Source: an uncultured Caryophanales bacterium
GTDB taxonomy: Bacteria; Bacillota_I; Bacilli_A; RF39; UBA660
Length of the DNA: 28,670 nucleotides
Direction of reading: 5' to 3'
Assembly: GCA_946628045.1 (NCBI GenBank)
Contig: CAMOVZ010000010.1
Coordinates: 1-28,670, forward strand
Shown here: piece by piece, positions 7,906 through 15,284 of the stretch
Position numbering within the stretch: position 1 is the stretch's first letter
Layout: every line of letters begins with the position of its first letter
The notes under the pieces: model-generated
The model's database searches: none
Seen by the model: only the letters and a program-made list of their open reading frames with translations
What the model was told of the DNA's origin: nothing
Program-made: the position numbers and the translations under genes

Positions 7906-8405
7906 TATATCATCCTCTGACTATTTTCTTTTTCTTCCTTTTCTTTTAGTAATAATATATTACCTTCTATTTCTCCTAAGTTTTCAAATCCTTTTAATTC
8001 AAGGTATGTGATCATGTTATTATCAGTTTCTTCTACATTAACAAATACTTCTTCCATACCTAAAGTATCTAATGAGTAAGTAGCTGCTAATTCTGGTAAG
8101 TGTCTTCTTTTATTTTTATTATTTATATTTAATGGAGTAATCTTACATTTTTTTGTATCTTTTTCTCCTTGTATATAACAACAATCTGTTATTTTATCCA
8201 TTTTTTCAGTAAATATAATTTCTTCTATTTCATTTTTATTAGGATCATAAAATTCTTCTTTAGAGAAATTTTCTCTAACTTTTTTTATATATTCTGATGG
8301 TTTGTCTTCCATATTATTTTCGTTTTCAAATGAAATAATTTTTTCTAAATGTTTATCATTATATGGATCTAATAAAAATAATCTTTCTATATTCAACTTA
8401 CTCAC
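7905..8405 (-). CDS. degenerate GNAT-like protein
   Basis: This 166-residue protein has a C-terminal half (about 110-160) resembling the end of a GNAT acetyltransferase: a helix ELAATYSLDTLG, a strand EEVFVNVEETDNN and the GF-containing YLELKGFENLGE. The acetyl-CoA loop, normally R/Q-x-x-G-x-G/A, would fall at NKNKRRHLPEL and lacks its glycines, so activity is doubtful. The annotated start is GTG (8405), but AGGTGAG overlaps it, and a TTG at 8396 with that site as ribosome-binding site is at least as good. It lies between pgk and the MprF-like gene, overlapping the latter by one base. Function unknown. Confidence 0.6.
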   Translation of the reverse strand: MSKLNIERLFLLDPYNDKHLEKIISFENENNMEDKPSEYIKKVRENFSKEEFYDPNKNEIEEIIFTEKMDKITDCCYIQGEKDTKKCKITPLNINNKNKRRHLPELAATYSLDTLGMEEVFVNVEETDNNMITYLELKGFENLGEIEGNILLLKEKEEKENSQRMI

Positions 8406-8412
8406 CTACTAT

Positions 8413-9585
8413 TTATTTAATTATTTCTATACCAGGTAATTTTTTACCTTCTAAATATTCTAGTGTTGCGCCTCCACCAGTTGATGCATGATATACTTTG
8501 TCTTTTAATTTAGCTTCAGTAGCTGCTGCTACTATATCGCCTCCACCTAATATTGTTTTAATATTATTATCGACAATATATTTTAGTAATTCATCTGTAC
8601 CTTTTTTATATTTAGAAAATTCGTATACACCTAGTGGTCCATTCCATATAACTACTGATGCATCTTTTAATATACTTTTGAATAATTCTACTGTTTTAGG
8701 TCCGATATCTAATCCCATTTCATTTTTATCAAAGTTATTAATCATTTTTGTTCTATATTTTTCATTATTAGTATATTCATTTGTTACAGCAAAATCCATT
8801 GGTAAAACTATTTTTTCTCCATAGTCAGCCATTATTTTCTTACAAAAATCAAGGTTTTCTTCATCTAATAGAGATTTACCTATTTCATAGTTAAGAGTTT
8901 TTAAAAATGTAAATGCCATAGCTCCACCTATTAATATAAAGTCAGCCTTTTTTACTAGATTTTCTATTACTCCTATTTTATCAGATACTTTTGCTCCTCC
9001 TAATACTACTACAAATGGATGAGCTGGTTTATCTAATTCTTTTAAAGCATTAAGTTCTTTTTCTATTAAAAATCCTACTCCACTAGGTAAATTGGAAGCA
9101 ATTCCTACATTAGACGCATGTGCTCTATGAGCAGTACCGAATGCATCATTTATAAATATATCTCCTAGAGATGCCCAATATTTACCAAGTTCAGGATCAT
9201 TTCCGCTTTCTTTTTTACCATTTAAATCTTCATAACGAGTATTTTGGATTAATAGTACTTCTCCTTCTTCCATACTATTAATTGTATCTTCTAATTCTTC
9301 TCCTCTTGTTTCTTCACTGAATAATACATCTTGTTTTAATAAAGAGGCTAGTCTTTCTGCTACTATTGATAAATCATTTTTCTTTAAATCAGATTCTTCT
9401 TTTATTCTTCCTAAATGGGATAAAAGAATTACTTTGCAATCTCTTTCTATACAATATTTAATTGTTTCTAGTGCTCCTTTAATTCTAGTATCATCTACTA
9501 TTTTACCATCTTTAATTGGCACATTAAAATCACATCTAATAATTACTTTTTTACCATCTATATTTAAGTCTTTTATTGTTTTCAT
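8413..9585 (-). CDS. pgk: phosphoglycerate kinase
   Basis: The 390-residue product matches Pgk throughout: KKVIIRCDFNVPIKDGKIVDDTRI at the N-terminus (substrate-binding basic patch), LLSHLGR, RAHASNVG, VVLGGAKVSDKIGVIENL at the domain hinge, VIWNGPLGVYE and the nucleotide-binding GGGDIVAAATE near the end. It makes ATP and 3-phosphoglycerate from 1,3-bisphosphoglycerate. The start follows TAGGAGAA. It is the first gene of a five-gene unit ending in tpiA, and sits just downstream of gap but behind a terminator and its own promoter. Confidence 0.98.
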   Translation of the reverse strand: MKTIKDLNIDGKKVIIRCDFNVPIKDGKIVDDTRIKGALETIKYCIERDCKVILLSHLGRIKEESDLKKNDLSIVAERLASLLKQDVLFSEETRGEELEDTINSMEEGEVLLIQNTRYEDLNGKKESGNDPELGKYWASLGDIFINDAFGTAHRAHASNVGIASNLPSGVGFLIEKELNALKELDKPAHPFVVVLGGAKVSDKIGVIENLVKKADFILIGGAMAFTFLKTLNYEIGKSLLDEENLDFCKKIMADYGEKIVLPMDFAVTNEYTNNEKYRTKMINNFDKNEMGLDIGPKTVELFKSILKDASVVIWNGPLGVYEFSKYKKGTDELLKYIVDNNIKTILGGGDIVAAATEAKLKDKVYHASTGGGATLEYLEGKKLPGIEIIK

Positions 9586-9608
9586 GGAAAATTCTCCTAT
9601 CTATTTAA

Positions 9609-9617
9609 ATTATAGCA
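9609..9617 (-). promoter_or_regulatory. pgk promoter (extended -10)
   Basis: Minus-strand TGCTATAAT lies 24 bp before the pgk start codon. The -35 position is a T-run from the preceding gap terminator, so recognition probably relies on the TG extension. Confidence 0.6.
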
Positions 9618-9626
9618 TTTTTTTAC

Positions 9627-9653
9627 AAATAAAAAAAGGATTTCTCCTTTTTA
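9627..9653 (-). terminator. intrinsic terminator of gap
   Basis: AAAAAGGA / TCCTTTTT with a 4-nt loop (9633-9652) directly follows the gap stop codon and is followed on the minus strand by TTTTTTTATTTG. Confidence 0.75.
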
Positions 9654-10655
9654 TTTAGTCATTAAGTATTTAGCTGTTCTTACCATTTGGGCAGTATAGC
9701 TCATTTCATTATCATACCAAGAAACTACTTTTACTAATTGGCGTCCTTCTACTTCTAATACATTTGTAGAAAGTCCATCTACAAGTGAACCACAACGTCT
9801 TCCTATAACATCGCTTGATACTATTGGATCCATTGTAAATTCCATTGTTTCATTAGTATGAGATTTTAATACTTCATTAATTTCTTCTTTTGTTGTGTTT
9901 CTTCCTAGTTCTAGTGTTAAGTCTATAACTGAACCAGTTGGTACTGGAACTCTCATTGCAGTTCCATCAAGTTTTCCAGCTAAGTTAGGACATACTAGAC
10001 CTATTGCTGAAGCTGCTCCAGTTGAAGCTGGAACAATATTTGCTGCACATGCTCTACCACGACGTGCTAAATGTCCTTTTTTATGGGCAATATCAAGGGA
10101 TGCTTGATCATTTGTATATGCATGAACTGTAGTCATATAACCTTTAACTATTCCAAATTCTTTATCAAGTACATCAACAACTGGTGCTAAACAGTTTGTA
10201 GTACAACTAGCTGCTGAAATAATTTGTTCATCTCCAGTTAAAATTTCATGGTTAACATTATAAACTATTGTTTTTAAATCACCTTTAGCTGGTGCAGAAA
10301 TAATAACGTGTTTTGCTCCTGCATCAATATGCTTAGTTGCATCTTCCTTTTTAGTAAATAGACCAGTACATTCAAATACTACATCGATATCTAAATCTTT
10401 CCAAGGTAATAGTGCTGGATCTTTTTCAGCATATACTCTTACCTTTCTATCTCCTACTACAATGTAATCTCCATCTGCCTTAATTTCATCAATTCTGTAA
10501 TTTCTATGATTTGTATCATATTTTAATAAGTATGCAAGTTGTTCTGCATCTGTTAAATCATTGATAGCTACTACTTCAAATTCAGGATTTTCTTCCATTA
10601 ATCTAAAACATAATCTACCAATTCTTCCAAAACCATTAATGGCTACTTTTATCAT
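9651..10655 (-). CDS. gap: glyceraldehyde-3-phosphate dehydrogenase (NAD-type)
   Basis: The 334-residue enzyme has the Rossmann opening VAINGFGRIGRL, D33 (AINDLTD), which favours NAD over NADP, the active-site SAASCTTNCLAPV with C151, and the general base H178 in TTVHAYTNDQ. WYDNEMSYTAQM near the end is also invariant. It oxidises and phosphorylates glyceraldehyde 3-phosphate in glycolysis. A GGAGATGA site precedes the ATG. It is transcribed alone, ahead of pgk. G+C and codon choice are slightly less extreme than in its neighbours, as expected for a highly expressed gene. Confidence 0.98.
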   Translation of the reverse strand: MIKVAINGFGRIGRLCFRLMEENPEFEVVAINDLTDAEQLAYLLKYDTNHRNYRIDEIKADGDYIVVGDRKVRVYAEKDPALLPWKDLDIDVVFECTGLFTKKEDATKHIDAGAKHVIISAPAKGDLKTIVYNVNHEILTGDEQIISAASCTTNCLAPVVDVLDKEFGIVKGYMTTVHAYTNDQASLDIAHKKGHLARRGRACAANIVPASTGAASAIGLVCPNLAGKLDGTAMRVPVPTGSVIDLTLELGRNTTKEEINEVLKSHTNETMEFTMDPIVSSDVIGRRCGSLVDGLSTNVLEVEGRQLVKVVSWYDNEMSYTAQMVRTAKYLMTK

Positions 10656-10676
10656 TTAATCATCTCCTATATTATT

Positions 10677-10682
10677 ATTATA
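10677..10682 (-). promoter_or_regulatory. probable gap promoter -10 box
   Basis: A perfect minus-strand TATAAT lies 22 bp before the gap start. At the -35 distance only a weak ATGCAA/TATGCA is present. Confidence 0.5.
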
Positions 10683-10704
10683 CCTTATAATTAGTTTTTT
10701 GCAT

Positions 10705-10734
10705 AAAAAAATTAGATGTTTATCTAATTTTTTA
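10705..10734 (-). terminator. intrinsic terminator of the nucleoside kinase gene
   Basis: ATTAGAT / ATCTAAT with a 4-nt loop, extended by A/T pairs, is followed on the minus strand by a T-run and overlaps the stop codon. Confidence 0.8.
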
Positions 10735-12387
10735 TTCATGGAAATAACTTCCTCCAATAAATTCTCTTATTATTGCATCTTCTGGAATAGCATCTGCTGA
10801 GATTGGTAAGAATAATCTTAAGAAGTTTAATAATCTCTTAGCATCTTCATAATATGGAGAATCAGATTCTACTGAATATAATAATGGTTCAACATATGTT
10901 TTTAGTACTCCAATTTCATATATTGCAGCTGTATTTATAATAGCATCATTATCATCTTGATATGGGAATATCCATTTTTCTTCACCATTTCTTACATTAG
11001 GCCATTGAGATAATGTTTTTTCTACTGAATAACTTCTTGTTCTATTATCTCTTACTATTCTTCTTAATAATCTACTATCACTAGTTGATATACGATTATG
11101 ATTATCAATATTTAATTCTGTTAATGGAGAAATGTATATCTTATATATTTTATCTCTAGGTGCATTTTTTGTAATTCTATCATCCAAGGCATGAATACCT
11201 TCAATTATTAAAATATCATTTTCTCCTAATTGCATTTCTTCCCTAAATTCTTTTTCACCTAATGTAAAATTATATGTTGGTACGGTAATCTTTTCACCAT
11301 TTAATAATTGTCCTATTTGTTTATCAAGTAGTTTTAAATCAACCGCTTCTAAGCATTCAAAATCATATTTACCGTTTTTATCTTTAGGCGTTTGATCTCT
11401 TTCTAAGAAATAATCATCCATACTTAATGGTTTCGGATGTAATCCGAAAGCTTCTAAGAACATAGATAATTTTCTTGAAGTAGTAGTTTTACCTGATGAT
11501 GATGGTCCTGCAAGTAAAACTACTTTTAATTTATCTCTTTTATCATTAATATCTTTTGCTACTCTTAATAATCTACCACTTTGTAGCGTTTCATCTATTT
11601 TAATTAAATCATTAATTCTTCCACTAGATACAACTCTATTTAAATCAGTAGAGTTTTCTATAGTCATTAATTTTGCCCAATCTCTGTATTCAGTATACAC
11701 ATCGAACATACCTTGATGGTGTTTATATCTTGGTATTTTATCATTCTCATATACTGTTGGGAATCTCAATACAAATCCATTTTGATTTATAAAAGTTAAA
11801 TCAAAATCTTTTACACTTCCTGTAGATGTAGGCATTAAATTATAAAAGAAATTATACATATTACCTAATCTATATAATGTTACATAATTATTAGTATTAT
11901 ATTTCATAGTATTAGCTTTTACTTCATCACCAATTTGTTTGAAATAATTAATTGCTTCTATTCTATCTACAGTTAATTTAGTAATAGGCATATCTTTCTT
12001 TATTATTTCTTTCATTTCTGCTTTGATAGCAGCTAGTTTTTCTTCAGTTAATTTAAAATCAGTTACAAAATATATACCTTTATCAATAGAGTGTTGAATT
12101 GTTACATTTGCACTTTTACTATATAATTTTTTTACTGCATATAAAAGAATAAATGTTAAAGCATTAACATGTACTCTATTTCCTTCACTTGTAGTTAAAT
12201 CTAAAAATTCTACATTACAATTTTCTTTTAATTGATATGTAAGGTTTCTTAAACGATTATCTACTCTAGCTAGTAATATAGGATATTTATGTTCTCCTTG
12301 ATACTCAGCATAGATTTCTTGAAGAGTAATATCTTTTGTATATTTATATGTTTTACCGTTAATTGTTACTTCTATAGTATCTATCAC
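10732..12387 (-). CDS. nucleoside kinase with TGS and ThrRS-like N-terminal region
   Basis: The 551-residue protein has three parts. Residues 1-65 (IEVTINGKTYKYTKDITLQEIY) look like a TGS domain. Residues 70-230 resemble the second additional domain of threonyl-tRNA synthetase. Residues ~285-490 form a uridine-kinase/phosphoribulokinase P-loop domain with Walker A GPSSSGKT (294-301), the DDYF substrate motif (324-327) and a LIIEGIHAL Walker B strand. Related Firmicute proteins are annotated as uridine kinase-like nucleoside kinases; the natural substrate and the role of the tRNA-synthetase-like half are not known to me. Translation starts at GTG after GGGAGTGG. The gene is divergent from clpP and monocistronic. 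Confidence 0.85.
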   Translation of the reverse strand: MIDTIEVTINGKTYKYTKDITLQEIYAEYQGEHKYPILLARVDNRLRNLTYQLKENCNVEFLDLTTSEGNRVHVNALTFILLYAVKKLYSKSANVTIQHSIDKGIYFVTDFKLTEEKLAAIKAEMKEIIKKDMPITKLTVDRIEAINYFKQIGDEVKANTMKYNTNNYVTLYRLGNMYNFFYNLMPTSTGSVKDFDLTFINQNGFVLRFPTVYENDKIPRYKHHQGMFDVYTEYRDWAKLMTIENSTDLNRVVSSGRINDLIKIDETLQSGRLLRVAKDINDKRDKLKVVLLAGPSSSGKTTTSRKLSMFLEAFGLHPKPLSMDDYFLERDQTPKDKNGKYDFECLEAVDLKLLDKQIGQLLNGEKITVPTYNFTLGEKEFREEMQLGENDILIIEGIHALDDRITKNAPRDKIYKIYISPLTELNIDNHNRISTSDSRLLRRIVRDNRTRSYSVEKTLSQWPNVRNGEEKWIFPYQDDNDAIINTAAIYEIGVLKTYVEPLLYSVESDSPYYEDAKRLLNFLRLFLPISADAIPEDAIIREFIGGSYFHE

Positions 12388-12413
12388 AATACCACTCCCT
12401 ATTCTTATATTTT

Positions 12414-12422
12414 AGTATAACA
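12414..12422 (-). promoter_or_regulatory. nucleoside kinase promoter (extended -10)
   Basis: Minus-strand TGTTATACT lies about 30 bp before the GTG start. No good -35 box is visible at 16-18 bp. Confidence 0.45.
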
Positions 12423-12489
12423 TATTTTGTCTAATTATAATATGAATAATTTTATTATTTGACACTATACTATATTATAGGTGATAATT

Positions 12490-13068
12490 ATGAATTTAAT
12501 TCCAATTGTTTTAGATAAAGAAGATGATGGAGAAAGAAGTTATGATTTATATTCTATATTATTAAAAAATAGAATTATATTTATATCAGGTGAAATAGAT
12601 GATGCATTAAGTAATTTAGTAGTAGCACAATTATTATATTTAGATTCATTAAATCATGATGATATATCTATATATATTAATTCTCCAGGTGGTAGTGTTA
12701 CTTCAGGACTTGCAATATATGATACGATGAATTTTATTAAGAGTAAGGTCTGTACTATAGGGTATGGTATTTGTGCTAGTATGGCAGCAGTACTATTATC
12801 TAGTGGTAGTAAAGGAAAAAGATATATTTTACCTAATGCTGATGTTATGATTCATCAAGTATTAGGTAGAAGTGAAGGACAAGCTAGTGACGTTAAAATT
12901 GCTACTGATAGAATACTTGATTTAAAGAATAGACTTAATACTATTCTTTCTAAAAATACTAATAAACATATTAAAACTATAGAAAAAGATACTGATAGAG
13001 ATAATTATTTAAATGCCAAAGAGGCTTTAGAATATGGTTTAGTTGATAAAATAATAAAAAAGATGTAA
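12490..13068 (+). CDS. clpP: ATP-dependent Clp protease proteolytic subunit
   Basis: The 192-residue protein has the full ClpP core: NSPGGSVTSGLAIYDTM oxyanion/strand region, catalytic S97 (GICASMAAVLLSSG), H122 (MIHQ) and D171 (DTDRDNYL). It degrades unfolded and tagged proteins as a 14-mer with ClpX/ClpC. The ATG at 12490 is chosen over the GTG at 12481 because AGGTGAT (12479-12485) is the ribosome-binding site. The serine motif reads CASMA rather than the commoner AASMG. No CtsR tandem heptads are seen upstream; a TTGACA at 12459 lies too close to the start to be an ordinary -35 for this ATG. A strong terminator follows. Confidence 0.95.
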   Translation: MNLIPIVLDKEDDGERSYDLYSILLKNRIIFISGEIDDALSNLVVAQLLYLDSLNHDDISIYINSPGGSVTSGLAIYDTMNFIKSKVCTIGYGICASMAAVLLSSGSKGKRYILPNADVMIHQVLGRSEGQASDVKIATDRILDLKNRLNTILSKNTNKHIKTIEKDTDRDNYLNAKEALEYGLVDKIIKKM

Positions 13069-13083
13069 TTTTTACATCTTTTT
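13057..13083 (+). terminator. intrinsic terminator of clpP
   Basis: AAAAAGATGTAA / TTACATCTTTTT, a perfect 12-bp stem with a 3-nt loop and 3' T-run, overlaps the clpP stop codon. It isolates clpP from the downstream small-peptide locus. Confidence 0.85.
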
Positions 13084-13085
13084 AG

Positions 13086-13113
13086 TTGGGATAATTATTT
13101 TTTTTCTAATAAT
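13086..13113 (+). promoter_or_regulatory. candidate promoter of small-peptide locus 1
   Basis: TTGGGA (13086-13091) and AATAAT (13108-13113) are 16 bp apart. The equivalent place in locus 2 has TTGGAA and AATAAT 18 bp apart, and both are followed by AATAATATA-N-T and a GAGGG start-like sequence. Support is mainly from the shared layout of the two copies. Confidence 0.45.
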
Positions 13114-13119
13114 ATATTG

Positions 13120-13189
13120 AGGGGTGAGTTTGAAGGTGTTTTCTTTTAACTAGGTCCGGGGTTCGGTTCTGTTGAGGGGAGGTGATATT
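13120..13189 (+). promoter_or_regulatory. structured leader of small-peptide locus 1
   Basis: The inferred ~70 nt leader contains GGTGTTTT (13135-13142), perfectly complementary to AAAACACC (13271-13278) after the ORF. It also has the 11-mer GGGGTTCGGTT (13158-13168), identical in locus 2, and a very strong ribosome-binding site GGGGAGGTGAT (13176-13186). Long 5'-3' pairing of this sort keeps type I toxin mRNAs folded and poorly translated. Confidence 0.5.
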
Positions 13190-13267
13190 ATGACATATAG
13201 AGAGAAGTCTTTATACATAATAATCATCTTACTATTTATATTAATAGGAATACTATTACTTAAATAG
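13190..13267 (+). CDS. 25-residue hydrophobic peptide, candidate type I toxin (copy 1)
   Basis: The ORF starts at ATG 4 nt after GGGGAGGTGAT and ends with TAG. The peptide begins MTYREKSLY, continues with an uninterrupted Ile/Leu/Phe stretch of ~16 residues broken only by one Gly, and ends in Lys: a charged N-terminus plus one membrane-spanning helix. A paralogue (19490-19564) shares the ..REK.L....I.LL....I.LL.K pattern. Size, composition, strong ribosome-binding site, structured leader and an overlapping minus-strand terminator match type I toxins in general, but I do not recognise the family. A non-toxic small membrane protein is possible. Confidence 0.65.
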   Translation: MTYREKSLYIIIILLFILIGILLLK

Positions 13268-13345
13268 AAAAAAACACCCGAAAATGATTTTTCGGATGTA
13301 CTCCAAAAGAGAGCATCTGTAGAATCAGACTTGCTTCTCTATATT
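13268..13345 (-). ncRNA. candidate cis-antisense RNA (antitoxin), copy 1
   Basis: A minus-strand TATAAT (13357-13352) would start an RNA near 13345. It runs through the 3' UTR of the peptide mRNA and ends at an intrinsic terminator: a 10-bp stem with one C.A mismatch (13275-13284 with 13289-13298), a 4-nt loop and seven T (13274-13268). On the plus strand the same hairpin has no T-run. A second hairpin AGAGAGCA / TGCT-T-CTCT (13308-13340) lies in the 5' part. The RNA would be fully complementary to the toxin mRNA tail, including the segment that pairs with the leader. Confidence 0.5.
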
Positions 13346-13376
13346 TATTGTATTATATTTGTTTACTTTTGTAAAT
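13340..13376 (-). repeat. 37-nt conserved block with minus-strand promoter, copy 1
   Basis: These 37 nt match 19665-19701 at 35 of 37 positions, the longest near-identity between the loci. The block holds a minus-strand TATAAT and the inverted repeat TTTAC-N4-GTAAA (13362-13375). It directly abuts the whiA stop codon. Confidence 0.8.
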
Positions 13377-14312
13377 CTATTTATTCATTTTTCTAAAATT
13401 ATCAGCTAAATCTTTTAATTTTTTTAATCGATGATTTAATCCTGATTTAGTTATAGATTTATTTGTTTCTAAAGATATAATTTCAGCTAACTCTTTTAAA
13501 GATGTTTCTGGGTATTTTTTTCTATATTCTAAGGCTTCTTTTACTTTATCATCTAAAAGTACTACACCATCATTTTGTTCTATTATTTCTATATCTTCTA
13601 ATTGTGATGTAGCATTTTCTATTATTTTATCCATATTAGCTTGCTCACAATTATTTAATCTATTAGTTTTATTTTTTTGATCTCTATATACTCTTACATC
13701 TTCATAATACATTACTGCTTTAGAAGCACCTAGTATTTTTAAAAAATCACTTATTTTTTCTGCTTCTTTTATATAAATCATATATCCTTTATCTCTATTT
13801 AATATTTTGGCATTTAAGTCAAAGATATTTAATAATTTTTGAACAAATACACTTTCTTCTGGTTTATTTATTAATAATTCCATATGATATCTTGATTTTT
13901 TTGGATCATTGATACTACCACTACTTAAGAATACTCCTCTTAAGTAAGCTCTTATTTCTTCATTAGCTCCTACTATATAATTAGGAACTGTGTCTAAGTA
14001 TTTACCGTCTTCATCTTTTATACCTAATGTTTTTAATATATTAGGTAGATTGTCTTTTATAGTGATTTGATATAAAGCATTTTTACTGAAATTTAGATTT
14101 TCTATTGTATCTACTTTTGCATTAATATCAAATATATCTTTAATTCCATTTATTATTCTTTCTACAATAAAGTAGTTTTCTGTAGTCATAGTTATCTTAT
14201 CTTTAGAAATAATAGAGTTATTTCTAATATATCCTGAAAGTTCTGCGATTAGAGCTGACTCAGTTGTTTCTTCTTTTACTATTTCTTCTTTTATAGTTAC
14301 TGTATATGACAT
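13377..14312 (-). CDS. whiA: DNA-binding protein WhiA
   Basis: The 311-residue protein has the WhiA layout: an N-terminal domain related to LAGLIDADG homing endonucleases (about 1-210; SGYIRNN, YLRGVFLSSGSINDPKKSRYHMEL) that lacks nuclease residues, and a C-terminal helix-turn-helix (about 230-305) ending in the conserved SLKELAEIISLE...ITKSGLNHRLKKL. In Bacillus WhiA influences cell division and chromosome segregation; in actinobacteria it controls sporulation genes. The start lies one base after the yvcK stop (TAATATG), so translation is coupled. No terminator of its own is seen; the next one downstream is that of the antisense RNA. Confidence 0.95.
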   Translation of the reverse strand: MSYTVTIKEEIVKEETTESALIAELSGYIRNNSIISKDKITMTTENYFIVERIINGIKDIFDINAKVDTIENLNFSKNALYQITIKDNLPNILKTLGIKDEDGKYLDTVPNYIVGANEEIRAYLRGVFLSSGSINDPKKSRYHMELLINKPEESVFVQKLLNIFDLNAKILNRDKGYMIYIKEAEKISDFLKILGASKAVMYYEDVRVYRDQKNKTNRLNNCEQANMDKIIENATSQLEDIEIIEQNDGVVLLDDKVKEALEYRKKYPETSLKELAEIISLETNKSITKSGLNHRLKKLKDLADNFRKMNK

Positions 14313-14313
14313 A

Positions 14314-15276
14314 TTATTTTTTTCTTCTCATTAAATATGAAAATATTACAGAACTTAATTTTAGACTATCATGTTTTAATGTATTGTCAGAATCAATAAT
14401 CATTAAATCATCTTCTATTAATTCAACACCAATTTTATTAATTTCATCATAATCAATTAATACTGGATCTTTTTGTTCTTCTGTTTCATATTTCTTTGCC
14501 ATTTTTTCTGATATTTTTGTATTACTTGCGATAACTACATCTACTTTTCTCTTATCTAAATATTTATTTAATAATTTAACATGATCTCCTACTGTGAATC
14601 CATCAGTTTCTCCAGGTTGAGTTACTATATTTGATAGATACATTATAGGAGCTTTTGCTTCATTAAGCGCTTTCTTTACTTCTTTACAAATTATATTAGG
14701 AAGTACACTTGTATATAAGCTACCCATACTGAATACTATTAAGTCTGCTTTTTTTATTTCTGTTAGTACTTCAGGTAATACTTTTGGTTCATGTTTATAA
14801 TATATTTTTTCTATTTTTTTAGGCCACATAGTTATTTCTTCTTCACCTTCAACAACATGACCATCAGTGTCTTTTCCCATTAAAGTTAGATCAGAATCTT
14901 CAGAAATAGGTAATACTTTATGACGAACATCTAGTAATTTGCTTAAGTGTTTTATTGAATCTTTTAGGCTTCCTGTTATATCTAACATAGCTGTTAAAAT
15001 TAAGTTACCTACGGCATGGCCATCTAAATCACTTGATGTTTTAAATCTATAAGACATCATATATTTTATTGCTTCATCTGTTTGACTTAAATTGGTAACT
15101 ACTTTTCTAATATCACCTACTGCTGGTGTATGAAATTCTTCTCTTAATCTACCAGTTGATCTACCATTATCACTTACTGTGATTACTGCAGTTATATCTA
15201 CTGGGAAATCCTTTAATCCTCTAAGAAGAAAACTCATTCCTGTTCCTCCACCTAATACTACTACTTTCTTATACAT
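14314..15276 (-). CDS. yvcK: gluconeogenesis factor YvcK (CofD-like)
   Basis: The 320-residue protein starts VVVLGGGTGMSFLLRGLKDFP and contains ITVSDNGRSTGRLREE and PAVGDIRKV, hallmarks of the YvcK/CofD-like UPF0052 family. In Bacillus and relatives YvcK is a UDP-sugar-binding cytosolic protein needed for growth on gluconeogenic carbon and for correct placement of cell-wall enzymes. The yvcK-whiA pairing is conserved across Firmicutes. The usual upstream rapZ/yvcJ is absent and lgt takes its place. GTAGGAGGAAG precedes the ATG. Confidence 0.94.
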   Translation of the reverse strand: MYKKVVVLGGGTGMSFLLRGLKDFPVDITAVITVSDNGRSTGRLREEFHTPAVGDIRKVVTNLSQTDEAIKYMMSYRFKTSSDLDGHAVGNLILTAMLDITGSLKDSIKHLSKLLDVRHKVLPISEDSDLTLMGKDTDGHVVEGEEEITMWPKKIEKIYYKHEPKVLPEVLTEIKKADLIVFSMGSLYTSVLPNIICKEVKKALNEAKAPIMYLSNIVTQPGETDGFTVGDHVKLLNKYLDKRKVDVVIASNTKISEKMAKKYETEEQKDPVLIDYDEINKIGVELIEDDLMIIDSDNTLKHDSLKLSSVIFSYLMRRKK

Positions 15277-15284
15277 ACTTCCTC

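Noticed and set aside
12459..12488. TTGACA (12459-12464) with GATAAT as the clpP promoter
   Set aside because: That -10 would overlap the clpP ribosome-binding site and put the transcript start past the ATG at 12490. No CtsR heptad pair is present either.
13275..13299. Hairpin after the copy-1 ORF as the terminator of the plus-strand mRNA
   Set aside because: On the plus strand it is followed by ACTCC with no T-run, while the minus strand has seven T after it. The same asymmetry holds for copy 2 (19573-19593).
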